NCBI GenBank assembly: GCA_023301405.1
Contig: JALZUX010000233.1
Location: 1-10,162 of the forward strand
Length of the DNA: 10,162 bases
Direction: 5' to 3'
DNA from: Granulosicoccaceae bacterium
Lineage (GTDB): Bacteria; Pseudomonadota; Gammaproteobacteria; Granulosicoccales; Granulosicoccaceae
Positions 1 to 7,403 of the stretch are shown here, one piece after another. Every line of letters starts with the position of its first letter. Positions within the stretch are counted from its first letter, which is position 1. The notes below the pieces were generated by a model, which had not been told where the DNA came from, ran no database searches, and was given only the letters and a program-made list of their open reading frames with translations. Both the position numbers and the translations under genes were made by a program.

Positions 1-257
1 GGCCAAAAGACCGCGCCCGCAGTAGATCATAGTTCTCGGACAGGCTCCTAGGCACCCACTACCGTTAGGACCACAACATAATGAGAAATTAGGTCGCTGT
101 CTAAGGCCTATCCAACAAGCAAGGAGCAATCACCAATGCTTTACCACAATGCCTTTGTATAGGTGCCGAACTTGCACAACAAGGGCAAGATAATCAATTT
201 TAGTCTGTCATTATATTCCTACAAGCTATAAGTTATTTTCCCGCAGGACAGAGAGAT
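1..257. other. Upstream intergenic region without a recognisable gene
   Basis: I see no coding frame with protein-like composition on either strand that continues into this stretch. The last 20 bases hold the ribosome binding site of the first chemoreceptor (AGGA at 245-248). A possible imperfect stem pairs GGCCTAT near 111 with ATAGGTGCC near 158. No terminator or mobile-element end could be supported. Confidence 0.5.
205..232 (+). promoter_or_regulatory. Weak sigma-70-like promoter candidate for the first chemoreceptor
   Basis: CTGTCA at 205-210 and TATAAG at 227-232 are separated by 16 bases, followed by a short leader with AGGA at 245-248 before the ATG at 258. The match to TTGACA/TATAAT is partial and the region is AT-rich, so chance is a serious alternative. 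I did not find a convincing sigma-28 (flagellar/chemotaxis) promoter here. Confidence 0.22.
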
Positions 258-3026
258 ATGAGTTTTGAACCAGCCATGCGGAATAACAATGGCTTCGCGC
301 TTCGCATTAAGACCAAGCTATTGCTGTCATATTCAGCAACTATATTGGCAACACTTGCCACCTGTTTTATCGGTTTTAGTTCTTATTCAACTTTAGGGCA
401 GTCTATTACTCAAATAACTGATCAAAGCCTCCCTGACTTTTCTTCGGCAATGACCCTTACTGAACACGCTAGAATTCTTGAAGTCACACTTCCGCAACTA
501 GCAGCAACAAAAAACAACACAGAACATCACGTATTAACTAAAAAAATTAATCAACAGATCGATAGCATCACCCTTGCCGCAAATTCAATTGAGGATTCAT
601 CTCAATTGCTTAACACCGCCAACCAATTAAAAAATGAGACCCAGATAATTGACAAGGCTGTTCGAGAAAAAATAAACCTTGGGCTTACACAGTTAGGCAC
701 CATACAGCATGTAGATGCAGTGCAAGCTCAGTTTAACAAAAACATAGAAGAAGCCCTGAACACTACGCGCGCCGAGCGTGAACAAATTTTTAAGAATAGC
801 CATCCCAGTAGCAGAGACACCTTAGATAAACTGGTAAGCGAATCGCTGGTCAAGCTCACGGCGATACTAAACCTGAAGTCTGACATCAACAAATTATTGA
901 AGGTCATGACCAATGCTGCACAGACAACGAAGCCAAACATGCTTGGCACACAGCAAGAACTAGCCGATGAGTTAAAGCAGAATATCACAAATTATAGCAA
1001 CGCCATTGGCACTGACATCCTTAAACCCCCATTAGCGCTAGTTATCAATGACCTCATTAATAACCAAACCGGATATACCCGTTTTTTTGAAATCCGCGCC
1101 TCTGAATTAAGCGGCACTTCAGAGCCTGTTGGCTCTCAAGTGTTACTTGATAAAGTGTCCCAGCAGATCAATGCAGCTATGGAGATCTTGTCAGGCGTTA
1201 TAGATACTGTGTACTGGGAGCTTGTTATGTCAGCAGAAAGCAGTGAACGACCCATTGCTGAAGAATTACCACAACCCTTTACCGCAGCATTTGGCGATGA
1301 GCAACTACTACGTGAATACAGAGAAAACTCCAACAAACTGGTCAGTATTCTTACAGAAGTAACCCGCCTTGAAAACGAGGACTTATTGGCCGGTTTAGAG
1401 CTTGAATTTCAGCGCACTGAAGCGTTGCTGCACAAATCTATCGAGTCAACGGTATCCTCCAAAGGACCAGCGAGTGTAAAAACGATATTGCAAACGATTG
1501 AAATAAGCAAGGCTAAACAAATAGTCTTCTCGCTAAAAAATTCAGAATTTAATGCCCTTTCCGACATTGAAAAAAGCCTGCGAAAGTCACAGGCAGAGCT
1601 ATCAAATTTCTTTGAATTAGTAGACAAGCTCGTAGTTGCCAGCAACAAACTACTTCGCTCAGCCAGAGCAGACTCGCAATCAACGATTCAACGAAGCCAG
1701 GAGTTGTTAGCGTTAATCGCCATTGCCAGCCTAATTTGTACAATTTTATTCATGTGGTTGCTGATTTCGCGAAATCTTTTCAAAAGAATAAATTACGCAA
1801 GTCGTGCTCTACAAAGAATATCGCACGGCAAAATCCCCTCTCGGCTAGAAGTCTCCGGCCATGATGAAATTAGTAAACTGTTAAAAAGAGTTAACGAGAT
1901 ACGGGAAAAAGAAATTGAACATAATAATTTTCAAAAACAAGTAACGCACGACGCAGCCGAAAAACAGAAGCAAATCGACCAACAACGACAACTGGAAACT
2001 GAGGGGTCACGCTCCTCAGAAAAAACTCAGCGCCTTAAACTTGAAAAAGCTGACCATGAAATAGTTAAAGCAAAGAACTTTGAAAAAGAAACAAACGCAC
2101 TGACCCAAGTGGTGCAAGCTGCCTCAAATGGAAACCTGATACAAAAAATCACCATTCAGGGGGATCACCCAATAGGACAGCTTGCCTACGGTTTAGACAC
2201 GCTAATAAAAACTTTTACCACGATCATGAATCAAATTACGACGACTACAAAGATTGTGGCGTCCGGTACATTGGAGATTGCCAATAGCAACAACCTACTA
2301 TCTGAACGAACCCTTCAACAAGCGGTCTGCCTTGAAGATACAACGACCACCATGCTGAGCATCACTAAATCGGCGAAACAGAACACTTGCAGCGCAGAAA
2401 ACGCCTCTGAATTAACAAATCAAGCACAATGTCAAATACAAGAGGTTAGCCAAATTGTTACTCAGACTGTGGAGGCTATGAATGAAATAAACAGCTCAAG
2501 CACTAAGGTTACCGCTATCGTCGGGGTGATAGACGAAATAGCCTCCCAGACCAACCTACTGGCACTAAATGCCGCTGTAGAGGCTGCTCGAGCAGGCGAA
2601 CAAGGACGCGGATTTGCAATCGTCGCAACAGAAGTACGAAGTCTGGCTGGTAGAAGCGGAGACGCCGCACAAGAGATTAAAACACTAATAAACGACAGTG
2701 TAGAAAAGATAAACCATGGCGTTGACCTTGTCGGAAAATCAGAACAACGCCTTGAGGAACTACTGAATATAATCAAGCTCGCCACCGATACAGTTGCCGC
2801 TATATCGGTGAATGCAGGCAATCAAACTAAAAGTATTGAGACCATAAATGACGCAGTAATCCTATTAGATGAAACGACCCAGCAGAACATATCCACGGCC
2901 GAGCAAACGACAGGCATAAGCAACAGGATGACCGATGAAATCGAAGATCTAATTGAGCAGATAAACTTTTTTAAGTTTAAGAAGGTGCAAAATGAAACCA
3001 GTAATACATTGTCCGACGCCGCATAA
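258..3026 (+). CDS. Methyl-accepting chemotaxis protein with a very large periplasmic sensor, no CheR tether
   Basis: A 922-residue transmembrane chemoreceptor that would bind a periplasmic signal and control CheA through CheW/CheV. TM1 lies at about residues 21-43 and TM2 at about 483-504. The roughly 440 residues between them look largely helical and are far longer than a standard four-helix-bundle sensor. The LPxF...LPQLAAT pattern near residues 60-85 recalls TorS-like helical sensors, but this is a weak impression. HAMP is about 505-555, then a charged coiled-coil linker, a second HAMP-like unit at about 612-662, and the signalling domain. The hairpin tip is at about 760-800 with the canonical [17 protein letters not shown]. 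Oddities: the first methylation helix reads QAVCLEDTTTT (E693, D694) where an E/Q pair is usual, and the protein stops soon after the bundle, with no xWxxF pentapeptide. The ATG at 258 has AGGA 9 bases upstream; an ATG at residue 7 is less likely. Receptor identity is certain; the ligand is unknown. Confidence 0.95.
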   Translation: MSFEPAMRNNNGFALRIKTKLLLSYSATILATLATCFIGFSSYSTLGQSITQITDQSLPDFSSAMTLTEHARILEVTLPQLAATKNNTEHHVLTKKINQQIDSITLAANSIEDSSQLLNTANQLKNETQIIDKAVREKINLGLTQLGTIQHVDAVQAQFNKNIEEALNTTRAEREQIFKNSHPSSRDTLDKLVSESLVKLTAILNLKSDINKLLKVMTNAAQTTKPNMLGTQQELADELKQNITNYSNAIGTDILKPPLALVINDLINNQTGYTRFFEIRASELSGTSEPVGSQVLLDKVSQQINAAMEILSGVIDTVYWELVMSAESSERPIAEELPQPFTAAFGDEQLLREYRENSNKLVSILTEVTRLENEDLLAGLELEFQRTEALLHKSIESTVSSKGPASVKTILQTIEISKAKQIVFSLKNSEFNALSDIEKSLRKSQAELSNFFELVDKLVVASNKLLRSARADSQSTIQRSQELLALIAIASLICTILFMWLLISRNLFKRINYASRALQRISHGKIPSRLEVSGHDEISKLLKRVNEIREKEIEHNNFQKQVTHDAAEKQKQIDQQRQLETEGSRSSEKTQRLKLEKADHEIVKAKNFEKETNALTQVVQAASNGNLIQKITIQGDHPIGQLAYGLDTLIKTFTTIMNQITTTTKIVASGTLEIANSNNLLSERTLQQAVCLEDTTTTMLSITKSAKQNTCSAENASELTNQAQCQIQEVSQIVTQTVEAMNEINSSSTKVTAIVGVIDEIASQTNLLALNAAVEAARAGEQGRGFAIVATEVRSLAGRSGDAAQEIKTLINDSVEKINHGVDLVGKSEQRLEELLNIIKLATDTVAAISVNAGNQTKSIETINDAVILLDETTQQNISTAEQTTGISNRMTDEIEDLIEQINFFKFKKVQNETSNTLSDAA

Positions 3027-3196
3027 TCTAACGCAGACTGCAATAAGCTCTGATAAGCACCTGACATTCATTCCGCTAACAATAAATACATACCAGCAGA
3101 CTTTATTTCAAACACTTTAGAGTTAACAAATAAAAGACACACAGAATGTTGCCCAAAAACCTCTATTAAATTTTTTGAGAACTGGTCGATAGTTTT

Positions 3197-3223
3197 ACCG
3201 AGATTCGAATTTTAATCGGTTTT
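3197..3223 (+). terminator. Weak terminator-like hairpin after the first chemoreceptor
   Basis: ACCG-AG-ATT (3197-3205) can pair with AATCGGT (3214-3220), leaving a 2-base bulge and an 8-base loop, and the stem is followed by a T-rich tract (TTTTA). It lies about 170 bases after the stop codon and has a modest stem, so it may not be functional. Confidence 0.25.
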
Positions 3224-3224
3224 A

Positions 3225-3241
3225 CTCCCTCACACAGGGAG
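3225..3241. repeat. Perfect short inverted repeat at the edge of repeat copy C
   Basis: CTCCCT at 3225-3230 and AGGGAG at 3236-3241 are exact reverse complements around a 5-base CACAC loop. No T-run follows on the plus strand, so it is not a standard intrinsic terminator. It abuts the GCACACCT core of the diverged intergenic repeat. Confidence 0.4.
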
Positions 3242-3320
3242 AAGCACACCTAGCTCATCATATACGGTATTCCGCAAGGTATTCCCATCAAGATGGCCAC
3301 CGTGACCCTGCTTGACTAAT
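3241..3320 (+). repeat. Intergenic repeat, diverged partial copy C
   Basis: Shares ordered blocks with the full copies. GCACACCT is at 3244-3251. A TATTCCGC...TTCCCATCA segment near 3268-3290 resembles TGTTGCGC...TACCCATCA in the copy at 8345-8530. ACCGTGACCCTGCTTGAC (3299-3316) matches 14 of 18 positions with 8446-8463. Relative to the full copies it lacks roughly 20 bases after the GCACACCT block. Homology rests on the same order and spacing of several short matches, so it is less certain than the other copies. Confidence 0.5.
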
Positions 3321-3394
3321 CTAAATTTAAATTTCTCATTCCACCGCGCCGCAAAGGGACAACTCGGAAAAACCGACATCACCGGTCAATCGCG

Positions 3395-5845
3395 ATGAAG
3401 TCAGTTAATCAAGGAACGAAAAAAGTGCAACAAAACAACCTATTCATGGAATCATGGAGTGTTTCCCGACGCATCTTCACCGGCTTCGCCATCACGCTAC
3501 TTCTGATGTGCGTTGTAGCAATAGTCAGCTCCTTTGCAACTTGGAATCTCTCATCGGTCTTCACTGACTACAGAGGAAAAGCACGGCAAAGTCTGGTTGT
3601 GTATGACATCGTCGATGATCTGTATGATACACGGCTGGCAGCGTTAAAGTACCGGCTTGGAAGCTCCGACGATGCCGCCACCGAAGTGCGGGAAAAAGTT
3701 CAAAGCATTATTGATCATGAAAAACTTGTTAATGAGCTTTTTGAAACTGATCAGGAATGGGCATCCATTATGAGCAAGCTGTCTACAGATGCCATCAACT
3801 ACGCAGATGCATTCAAGGAGATGACAGCACTTCAATCACAACGGGAAACGCTCGTTGCTGTGCAAATTAAAACCGGCCCCAAAGCACGCAAGCAACTTAC
3901 CTCGATCATGGAATCTGCTTACCAAGACTCTGACTCTGACGCTGCCTACTACGCAGGTATCGCCCAGGAGGAGTTAATGCTCGGGCGTTTCTACGCCGAA
4001 AGGTATTTGCTAACCAATATTGACACTGATTACAGTGCCGCCTTAACTCATTTTGAAGTCGCGACACAGAGGCTAAGTACCCTGTTGACTACACTTGACA
4101 ATCCGACAAGACGTGAGGACACGATCAGTACGATTGAAGACATTGCCCTATACAAAAAAACATTTGACCAATTACACGATGTCTTAACCAGCCGTAATTT
4201 AATTAGAACCGGGAAGCTTGATGTATTGGGTCCACAAATGCAGAAGCAGTACCACCATGTACTCGAGAAAATAGCAGAACAGCAAAACATCATCGGTCCT
4301 TATGGCACAAGGCAAGCAACCTACATGTTGATACTGGTCGTGATTATGGCAATCACGTCGTTCATCATTGGCAGTGTGTTAGCGCTAAAAATATCCGGCT
4401 CTGTGGCCGGCAGTATCAAGGGCATGGCAAGCAACATGGACGATCTGGCTAAAGGCAAGTTGAATATTGAGATTAAGGGAGCAGAACAACCACATGAATT
4501 GGGCCTTATGGCTAAGGCATTGATGGTATTTCGAACGAACGGACTAAATATAAGAAGGCTTGCAGAGGAGAAATCTGAGGCCGATACAATTGCCGCGCAA
4601 GAGCGCGTAGAGGAGAGCAAGCGTATGGGCATGATGGACACCCTGCAAACGGAGTTGCGAACTGTTGTTGACCTAGCAGTTGCTGGTGACTTCACAGGTC
4701 GAGTGCCAGCGAATTTTTCAGATCAAATGCTGAACGATCTAGCTAAGCGAGTAAACCTGCTACTAGAAACCACCGAGAAAGGTCTTAATGAAACAGTTTC
4801 GATGCTGGGTTCAATGTCAAAAGGAGACTTAACCGCTCGCATCGACTCTGACTACCAAGGTACTTTCAATCAGTTAAAACAGGACGCCAATCAAACCAGT
4901 GAGCAATTTACCAGTATAATCACCAATATACGGAGCGCTGCCAATACCGTTGATAGTGCTTCCAAAGAAATTAATACAGGTAACATCGACTTAAGTCAAC
5001 GCACTGAACGCGCAGCAGCAAGCTTGCAGGAAACCGCATCAAGCATGGTTGAAATGACCGCATCAGTAAAGGACAACGCAGCGAATGCAAAGAAAGCAAG
5101 CAACCTTGCGCTCGCCACCAAAGAGAAAGCAGAAGAAGGCGGTAAAGTAGTAAGCGGAGCGGTCAAAGCAATGAATGACATCAGCGAATCCAGCGACAAG
5201 ATCTCGAGCATCATCGGTGTGATCGATGACATTGCTTTTCAAACCAACTTATTGGCACTCAATGCGTCAGTAGAAGCCGCTCGTGCAGGCGAGCAAGGCC
5301 GCGGATTTGCTGTGGTCGCCAGTGAAGTCAGAAACCTTGCAGGAAGAAGCGCCACGGCAGCGAAAGAAATCAAAGATCTCATTGATGATAGCGTTAATCG
5401 TGTTGAAAACGGTAAGCAACTGGTGAATAAATCAGGAAAATCGCTAGACCAAATTGTTGCTGAGATCAACAAGGTTACTGATATCGTTTCGAAAATATCA
5501 GCATCGGTTCAAGGTCAAGCCGAAGGCATTACCATGGTTAATCAAGCAATATCACAGCTAGACGAAGCCACCCAGCAAAATGCTGCCTTGGTTGAACAAG
5601 CTTCCGCAGCCAGTTCTTCAACAATCGATCAGGTTGATGGCATGATCAAGTTGATTGGTTTCTTCTCCACTGGAGAACCCGTTAGTCAGGCATCAACGAT
5701 AACTAGAAGTAACACTGCCCTTCCTGCTCTACCTAAAAAGACCCACAACCCTGAATTTATCAGGCACTCAGTCAACGCGGCTCATTACACAAAACCGGCG
5801 TTGGTAGCCAATTCAGATGCCAACTCGAACTGGGAGGAATTTTAA
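3395..5845 (+). CDS. Methyl-accepting chemotaxis protein, HBM-like sensor, multiple HAMP units, NWEEF tail
   Basis: An 816-residue chemoreceptor. TM1 is at about residues 27-49 and TM2 at about 310-331. The roughly 260-residue periplasmic helical domain between them fits the helical bimodular (HBM) sensor in size and pattern (YRxxAR start, GP-containing end). HBM domains such as that of Pseudomonas putida McpS bind small organic acids; the ligand here is unknown. HAMP follows TM2 (about 332-385), then two further HAMP-like units with GDFTGRV and GDLTARI motifs. The methylation helix carries the expected Q545-E546 pair, and the hairpin tip begins near D612 with [17 protein letters not shown] (Ser where Ala is commoner). 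A flexible tail of about 50 residues ends in NWEEF (812-816), the xWxxF type that docks CheR/CheB. Start: the ATG at 3395 has no ribosome binding site, whereas a GTG at 3425 (806 residues) has AAGGAA at 3411-3416. The true start may be 3425; the domains are unaffected. Confidence 0.95.
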   Translation: MKSVNQGTKKVQQNNLFMESWSVSRRIFTGFAITLLLMCVVAIVSSFATWNLSSVFTDYRGKARQSLVVYDIVDDLYDTRLAALKYRLGSSDDAATEVREKVQSIIDHEKLVNELFETDQEWASIMSKLSTDAINYADAFKEMTALQSQRETLVAVQIKTGPKARKQLTSIMESAYQDSDSDAAYYAGIAQEELMLGRFYAERYLLTNIDTDYSAALTHFEVATQRLSTLLTTLDNPTRREDTISTIEDIALYKKTFDQLHDVLTSRNLIRTGKLDVLGPQMQKQYHHVLEKIAEQQNIIGPYGTRQATYMLILVVIMAITSFIIGSVLALKISGSVAGSIKGMASNMDDLAKGKLNIEIKGAEQPHELGLMAKALMVFRTNGLNIRRLAEEKSEADTIAAQERVEESKRMGMMDTLQTELRTVVDLAVAGDFTGRVPANFSDQMLNDLAKRVNLLLETTEKGLNETVSMLGSMSKGDLTARIDSDYQGTFNQLKQDANQTSEQFTSIITNIRSAANTVDSASKEINTGNIDLSQRTERAAASLQETASSMVEMTASVKDNAANAKKASNLALATKEKAEEGGKVVSGAVKAMNDISESSDKISSIIGVIDDIAFQTNLLALNASVEAARAGEQGRGFAVVASEVRNLAGRSATAAKEIKDLIDDSVNRVENGKQLVNKSGKSLDQIVAEINKVTDIVSKISASVQGQAEGITMVNQAISQLDEATQQNAALVEQASAASSSTIDQVDGMIKLIGFFSTGEPVSQASTITRSNTALPALPKKTHNPEFIRHSVNAAHYTKPALVANSDANSNWEEF
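3411..3416 (+). promoter_or_regulatory. Ribosome binding site favouring a GTG start at 3425
   Basis: AAGGAA lies 8 bases before an in-frame GTG (codon 11 of the longer frame). The 20 bases before the ATG at 3395 and those before the later ATG at 3446 show no purine-rich Shine-Dalgarno match. TM1 begins about 16 residues after the GTG, so the shorter protein is structurally complete. Confidence 0.45.
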
Positions 5846-5857
5846 GCTAGTGAAAAT

Positions 5858-6050
5858 GTAACTATGCAGAGCACACCTGTCGCGACCATGGGTGGTGTCG
5901 TTCGTACTCTAATACAATGTATATTGCGTGCGAACTTCTACCCCCATCATTAATTTTCCAGACACGACAGGCGCACTCTCAGCGGTCACAAAACCCTATA
6001 TTCATTTGGAATTGGCGTTGAGTTCAACAAAACCAGCTAAATAGATACTT
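5858..6050 (+). repeat. Intergenic repeat, full-length copy A
   Basis: About 193 bases, homologous to 8345-8530. The first 26 bases (5858-5883) match that copy at 25 of 26 positions. The 17 bases at 5985-6001 match 8469-8485 at 16 of 17. AATAGATACT near the end (6040-6049) is identical to 8519-8528. The middle aligns with indels (TTGCG-GCGA-TTCTACCC-ATCA). The arm at 5868-5882 pairs along its length with 5965-5979, with three G-U wobbles if read on the minus strand. It starts 13 bases after the stop codon of the second chemoreceptor. I do not recognise the family. Confidence 0.85.
5868..5979 (-). ncRNA. Candidate structured RNA or fold-back hairpin inside repeat copy A
   Basis: On the minus strand, AGAGTGCGCCTGTCG (complement of 5965-5979) pairs at all 15 positions with CGACAGGTGTGCTCT (complement of 5868-5882), using three G-U pairs. 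On the plus strand the same three positions would be C-A mismatches. Inside it, ATGGGGGT can pair with ACCACCCAT with one bulge, and GTTCG with CGAAC. An outer GTGAC/GTTAC helix adds five more pairs, one of them G-U. No promoter or terminator was identified, so a transcript is inferred, not shown. Confidence 0.35.
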
Positions 6051-6058
6051 TAAAATGC

Positions 6059-6110
6059 GATAGGCAAACTCGCACACGCGTTGATGGTTGGACACCAACT
6101 AGCGCCTATC
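6059..6110. repeat. Nested inverted repeat (cruciform-like), possible terminator of the acetyltransferase gene
   Basis: GATAGGC (6059-6065) and GCCTATC (6104-6110) are exact reverse complements. An inner perfect hairpin GTTGG-ACA-CCAAC (6087-6099) lies between them. Read on the minus strand the outer stem is followed by GCATTTTAAA, so it could end transcription of the convergent acetyltransferase gene, but the T-run is short and the interior is long. It lies 8 bases beyond repeat copy A. Confidence 0.4.
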
Positions 6111-6256
6111 CAGAACCAGCGGTGTAGCGAGGTTGTCACAAAAGCATGAAGAATTCACTACTATGTGCGGCACATTAGCTATTAAAACCGGTTATCGTAA
6201 ATTACCACACCTGTTTGGCAAAAGGTTTAGCGCATTAGCGTTAGCTTACAAATGAA

Positions 6257-6838
6257 TCAGTCTGTCAAAACCCCTTGGTGCTGATGCAAATATTTTTGCA
6301 TTGTGTGCAATGAATCAAAGCCAGAACGAGTCTTCAGAGACTCCTTATCAGTCTTTGATATCACAAATCCACATTTTTTATAAAGCGCGAGTGCAGGTGT
6401 ATTGCTTGCGGCCACATGCAAAGTAAGACGCTGGAAGCTCCTGCCAAGAGCCCAACTCTCGATAGAGCAAAGTAACCGATAGCCCCAGCCTTTGTTGGCG
6501 ACTGCTTGCCGGAGTGCTATTACTATCTCAAGTGAATTTCCTGCGTCTATCGTTTGACATCGAGTTCCGGCAACAAACCCGACTAGAGAATTATCCAAAG
6601 GATCTTCAACAAATAGAATATGGGCATAACCGGGCTTCGGGCCGGCTTGCGAGCGCTGCCTTGAGGTTATCGACACACACTGGTCTGTGACCGATTCAAA
6701 CAAGCGCCCTTCTGTTTCGAGCTTTAATACATCCCACAATGCGCAGAAGCGCGTTGCATCTCCTGGTGCAGCCGCTCGTATGAAGAGTTCGTTTGTAGCG
6801 ATGGAAACACCTGCAGATGTATCAAAGAATTGAGCCAT
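6257..6838 (-). CDS. GNAT-family N-acetyltransferase
   Basis: A GCN5-related acetyltransferase that would move an acetyl group from acetyl-CoA to an amine on an unknown substrate. From the ATG at 6838 it is 193 residues. The GNAT fold begins at NELFIRAAAPGDATRF, typical of the first strand and helix. The acetyl-CoA loop is in the segment LEIVIALRQAVANKGWGYRL, where ANKGWG stands in for the usual Q/R-x-x-G-x-G/A. The LTLHVAASNTPALALYKKCGF segment is the classic closing motif, with an Asn and the Tyr usually near the CoA thiol. The frame stays open upstream to a TTG at 6901 (214 residues); neither start has a strong ribosome binding site. The ATG is preferred because the extra 21 residues precede the fold and look unremarkable. 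It is transcribed toward the receptor gene and has no evident chemotaxis link. Confidence 0.88.
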   Translation of the reverse strand: MAQFFDTSAGVSIATNELFIRAAAPGDATRFCALWDVLKLETEGRLFESVTDQCVSITSRQRSQAGPKPGYAHILFVEDPLDNSLVGFVAGTRCQTIDAGNSLEIVIALRQAVANKGWGYRLLCSIESWALGRSFQRLTLHVAASNTPALALYKKCGFVISKTDKESLKTRSGFDSLHTMQKYLHQHQGVLTD

Positions 6839-7016
6839 TACCAGACACGCGTATTGTGCACATTGCGATAGTCGTTGCAGTGCAAACTCTATTCCATTCA
6901 ATTAATCGATCCATGACTGAAACGCGATTAATGTCATTGCCTATAACTCAGTATCTATCAGCCTTTTTTTCCGTATTCATACGCCATATCTATATGAATA
7001 TAGAGCTATATCATCA

Positions 7017-7138
7017 TTCAGAGAAATCTTGTCTTGCCTGGGTTAATCCACGTTACAGGTAGGTGTTCGCGCGAAACATGCACGGGTATTAGAGCACAAG
7101 CGCCACTGCTCATGGATGCGACAGGCGTGCTATGGATG
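7017..7138 (-). repeat. Intergenic repeat, inverted copy D
   Basis: The complement of this stretch aligns with copies A and B. GCGACAGGCGTGCT (7118-7131) matches the complement of the AGCACACCTGTCGC core at 13 of 14 positions. GTATTAGAGCACAAGCGC near 7086-7103 matches the complement of copy A (GTATTAGAGTACGAACGAC). CTGGGTTAATCC and GTTCGCGCG further left match the complement of copy B in the same order. The distal end is degraded: the second arm is only recognisable as GAGA...TGTCTTGCCTGG around 7021-7041. It is the only copy facing the other way, and the only one upstream of a gene start. Confidence 0.75.
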
Positions 7139-7145
7139 GCTTTAT

Positions 7146-7163
7146 AATCCAATATTTTGGATT
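7146..7163. repeat. Perfect 18-base dyad upstream of the sodium-channel gene
   Basis: AATCCAA (7146-7152) and TTGGATT (7157-7163) are exact reverse complements around TATT. It lies about 240 bases before the channel start, just outside repeat copy D. It could be an operator, a hairpin, or the edge of the repeat insertion; the distance makes a promoter-proximal operator for the channel less likely. Confidence 0.35.
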
Positions 7164-7390
7164 TAACCCGTACGCGCTAAAAAACCTCAAAGTACGAAGC
7201 AACTGCCAGTATAATAACTGTATTCAGAAGTATTATTATGGGATATAATTATCGGTTAAGCCCCAGCCAAGTAAACCCTCTCACTACGCCAAAGCACTTA
7301 CTCAGTAATTTGTATCGTTGTCATATAGTTGATCAACCTACAGCAATGAAGAAAGGCGCCACGTAACGACCTACGATCACACTACAACTG

Positions 7391-7397
7391 AAAGGTG
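7391..7397 (+). promoter_or_regulatory. Ribosome binding site for the TTG start of the sodium channel
   Basis: AAAGGTG ends 6 bases before the TTG at 7404. An in-frame ATG at 7425 has no comparable purine-rich sequence at the right distance. This supports the rare TTG start. Confidence 0.55.
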
Positions 7398-7403
7398 TAA
7401 AAA

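Larger units (their letters stand above)
3027..3394. other. Spacer between the two chemoreceptors
   Basis: No gene is visible in this 368-base stretch. It holds a weak terminator-like hairpin (3197-3223), a perfect 6-bp hairpin (3225-3241), the most diverged copy of the intergenic repeat (about 3241-3320) and an AAATTTAAATTT palindrome near 3323. The size and hairpins suggest the two receptors are transcribed separately. Confidence 0.6.
5846..6256. other. Spacer between convergent chemoreceptor and acetyltransferase genes
   Basis: No gene is visible. The stretch holds the full repeat copy A (5858-6050), a nested inverted repeat (6059-6110) and a small ATGTG-CGG-CACAT dyad (6163-6175). A second GTCACAAAA, a motif of the repeat's 3' part, occurs at 6135-6143. 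Both flanking genes end here. Confidence 0.6.
6839..7403. other. Divergent spacer between the acetyltransferase and sodium-channel genes
   Basis: This region must contain promoters for both flanking genes, since they point away from each other, but I could not assign them confidently. It holds the inverted repeat copy D (about 7017-7138), an 18-bp dyad (7146-7163), an AT-rich stretch with CTATAT-GA-ATATAG near 6990, and the channel's ribosome binding site. A plus-strand open frame at 6817-7062 has no protein-like features. Confidence 0.55.

Noticed and set aside
30..55. Insertion-sequence end near the left edge
   Set aside because: The segment TTCTCGGACAGGCTCCTAG looked like a transposon end, but no partner terminal repeat, target duplication or transposase is visible.
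2462..2821. Minus-strand open frame of 119 codons inside the first chemoreceptor
   Set aside because: It is the antisense shadow of the highly conserved signalling hairpin; its Ser/Ala/Arg-rich composition is an artefact of the coding strand.
3225..3241. CTCCCT-CACAC-AGGGAG hairpin as an intrinsic terminator
   Set aside because: No T-run follows the stem on either strand.
4321..4695. Minus-strand open frame of 124 codons inside the second chemoreceptor
   Set aside because: Antisense shadow of the TM2/HAMP coding region, with no independent coding evidence.
5858..6050. Integron attC site as an explanation for the fold-back repeat
   Set aside because: The long imperfect stem is attC-like, but I find no paired RYYYAAC/GTTRRRY core sites at the ends, no integrase, and the flanking genes are not a same-strand cassette array.
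6817..7062. Plus-strand open frame of 81 codons
   Set aside because: It overlaps the start of the acetyltransferase on the other strand, has no protein-like motif or good ribosome binding site, and runs into repeat copy D.
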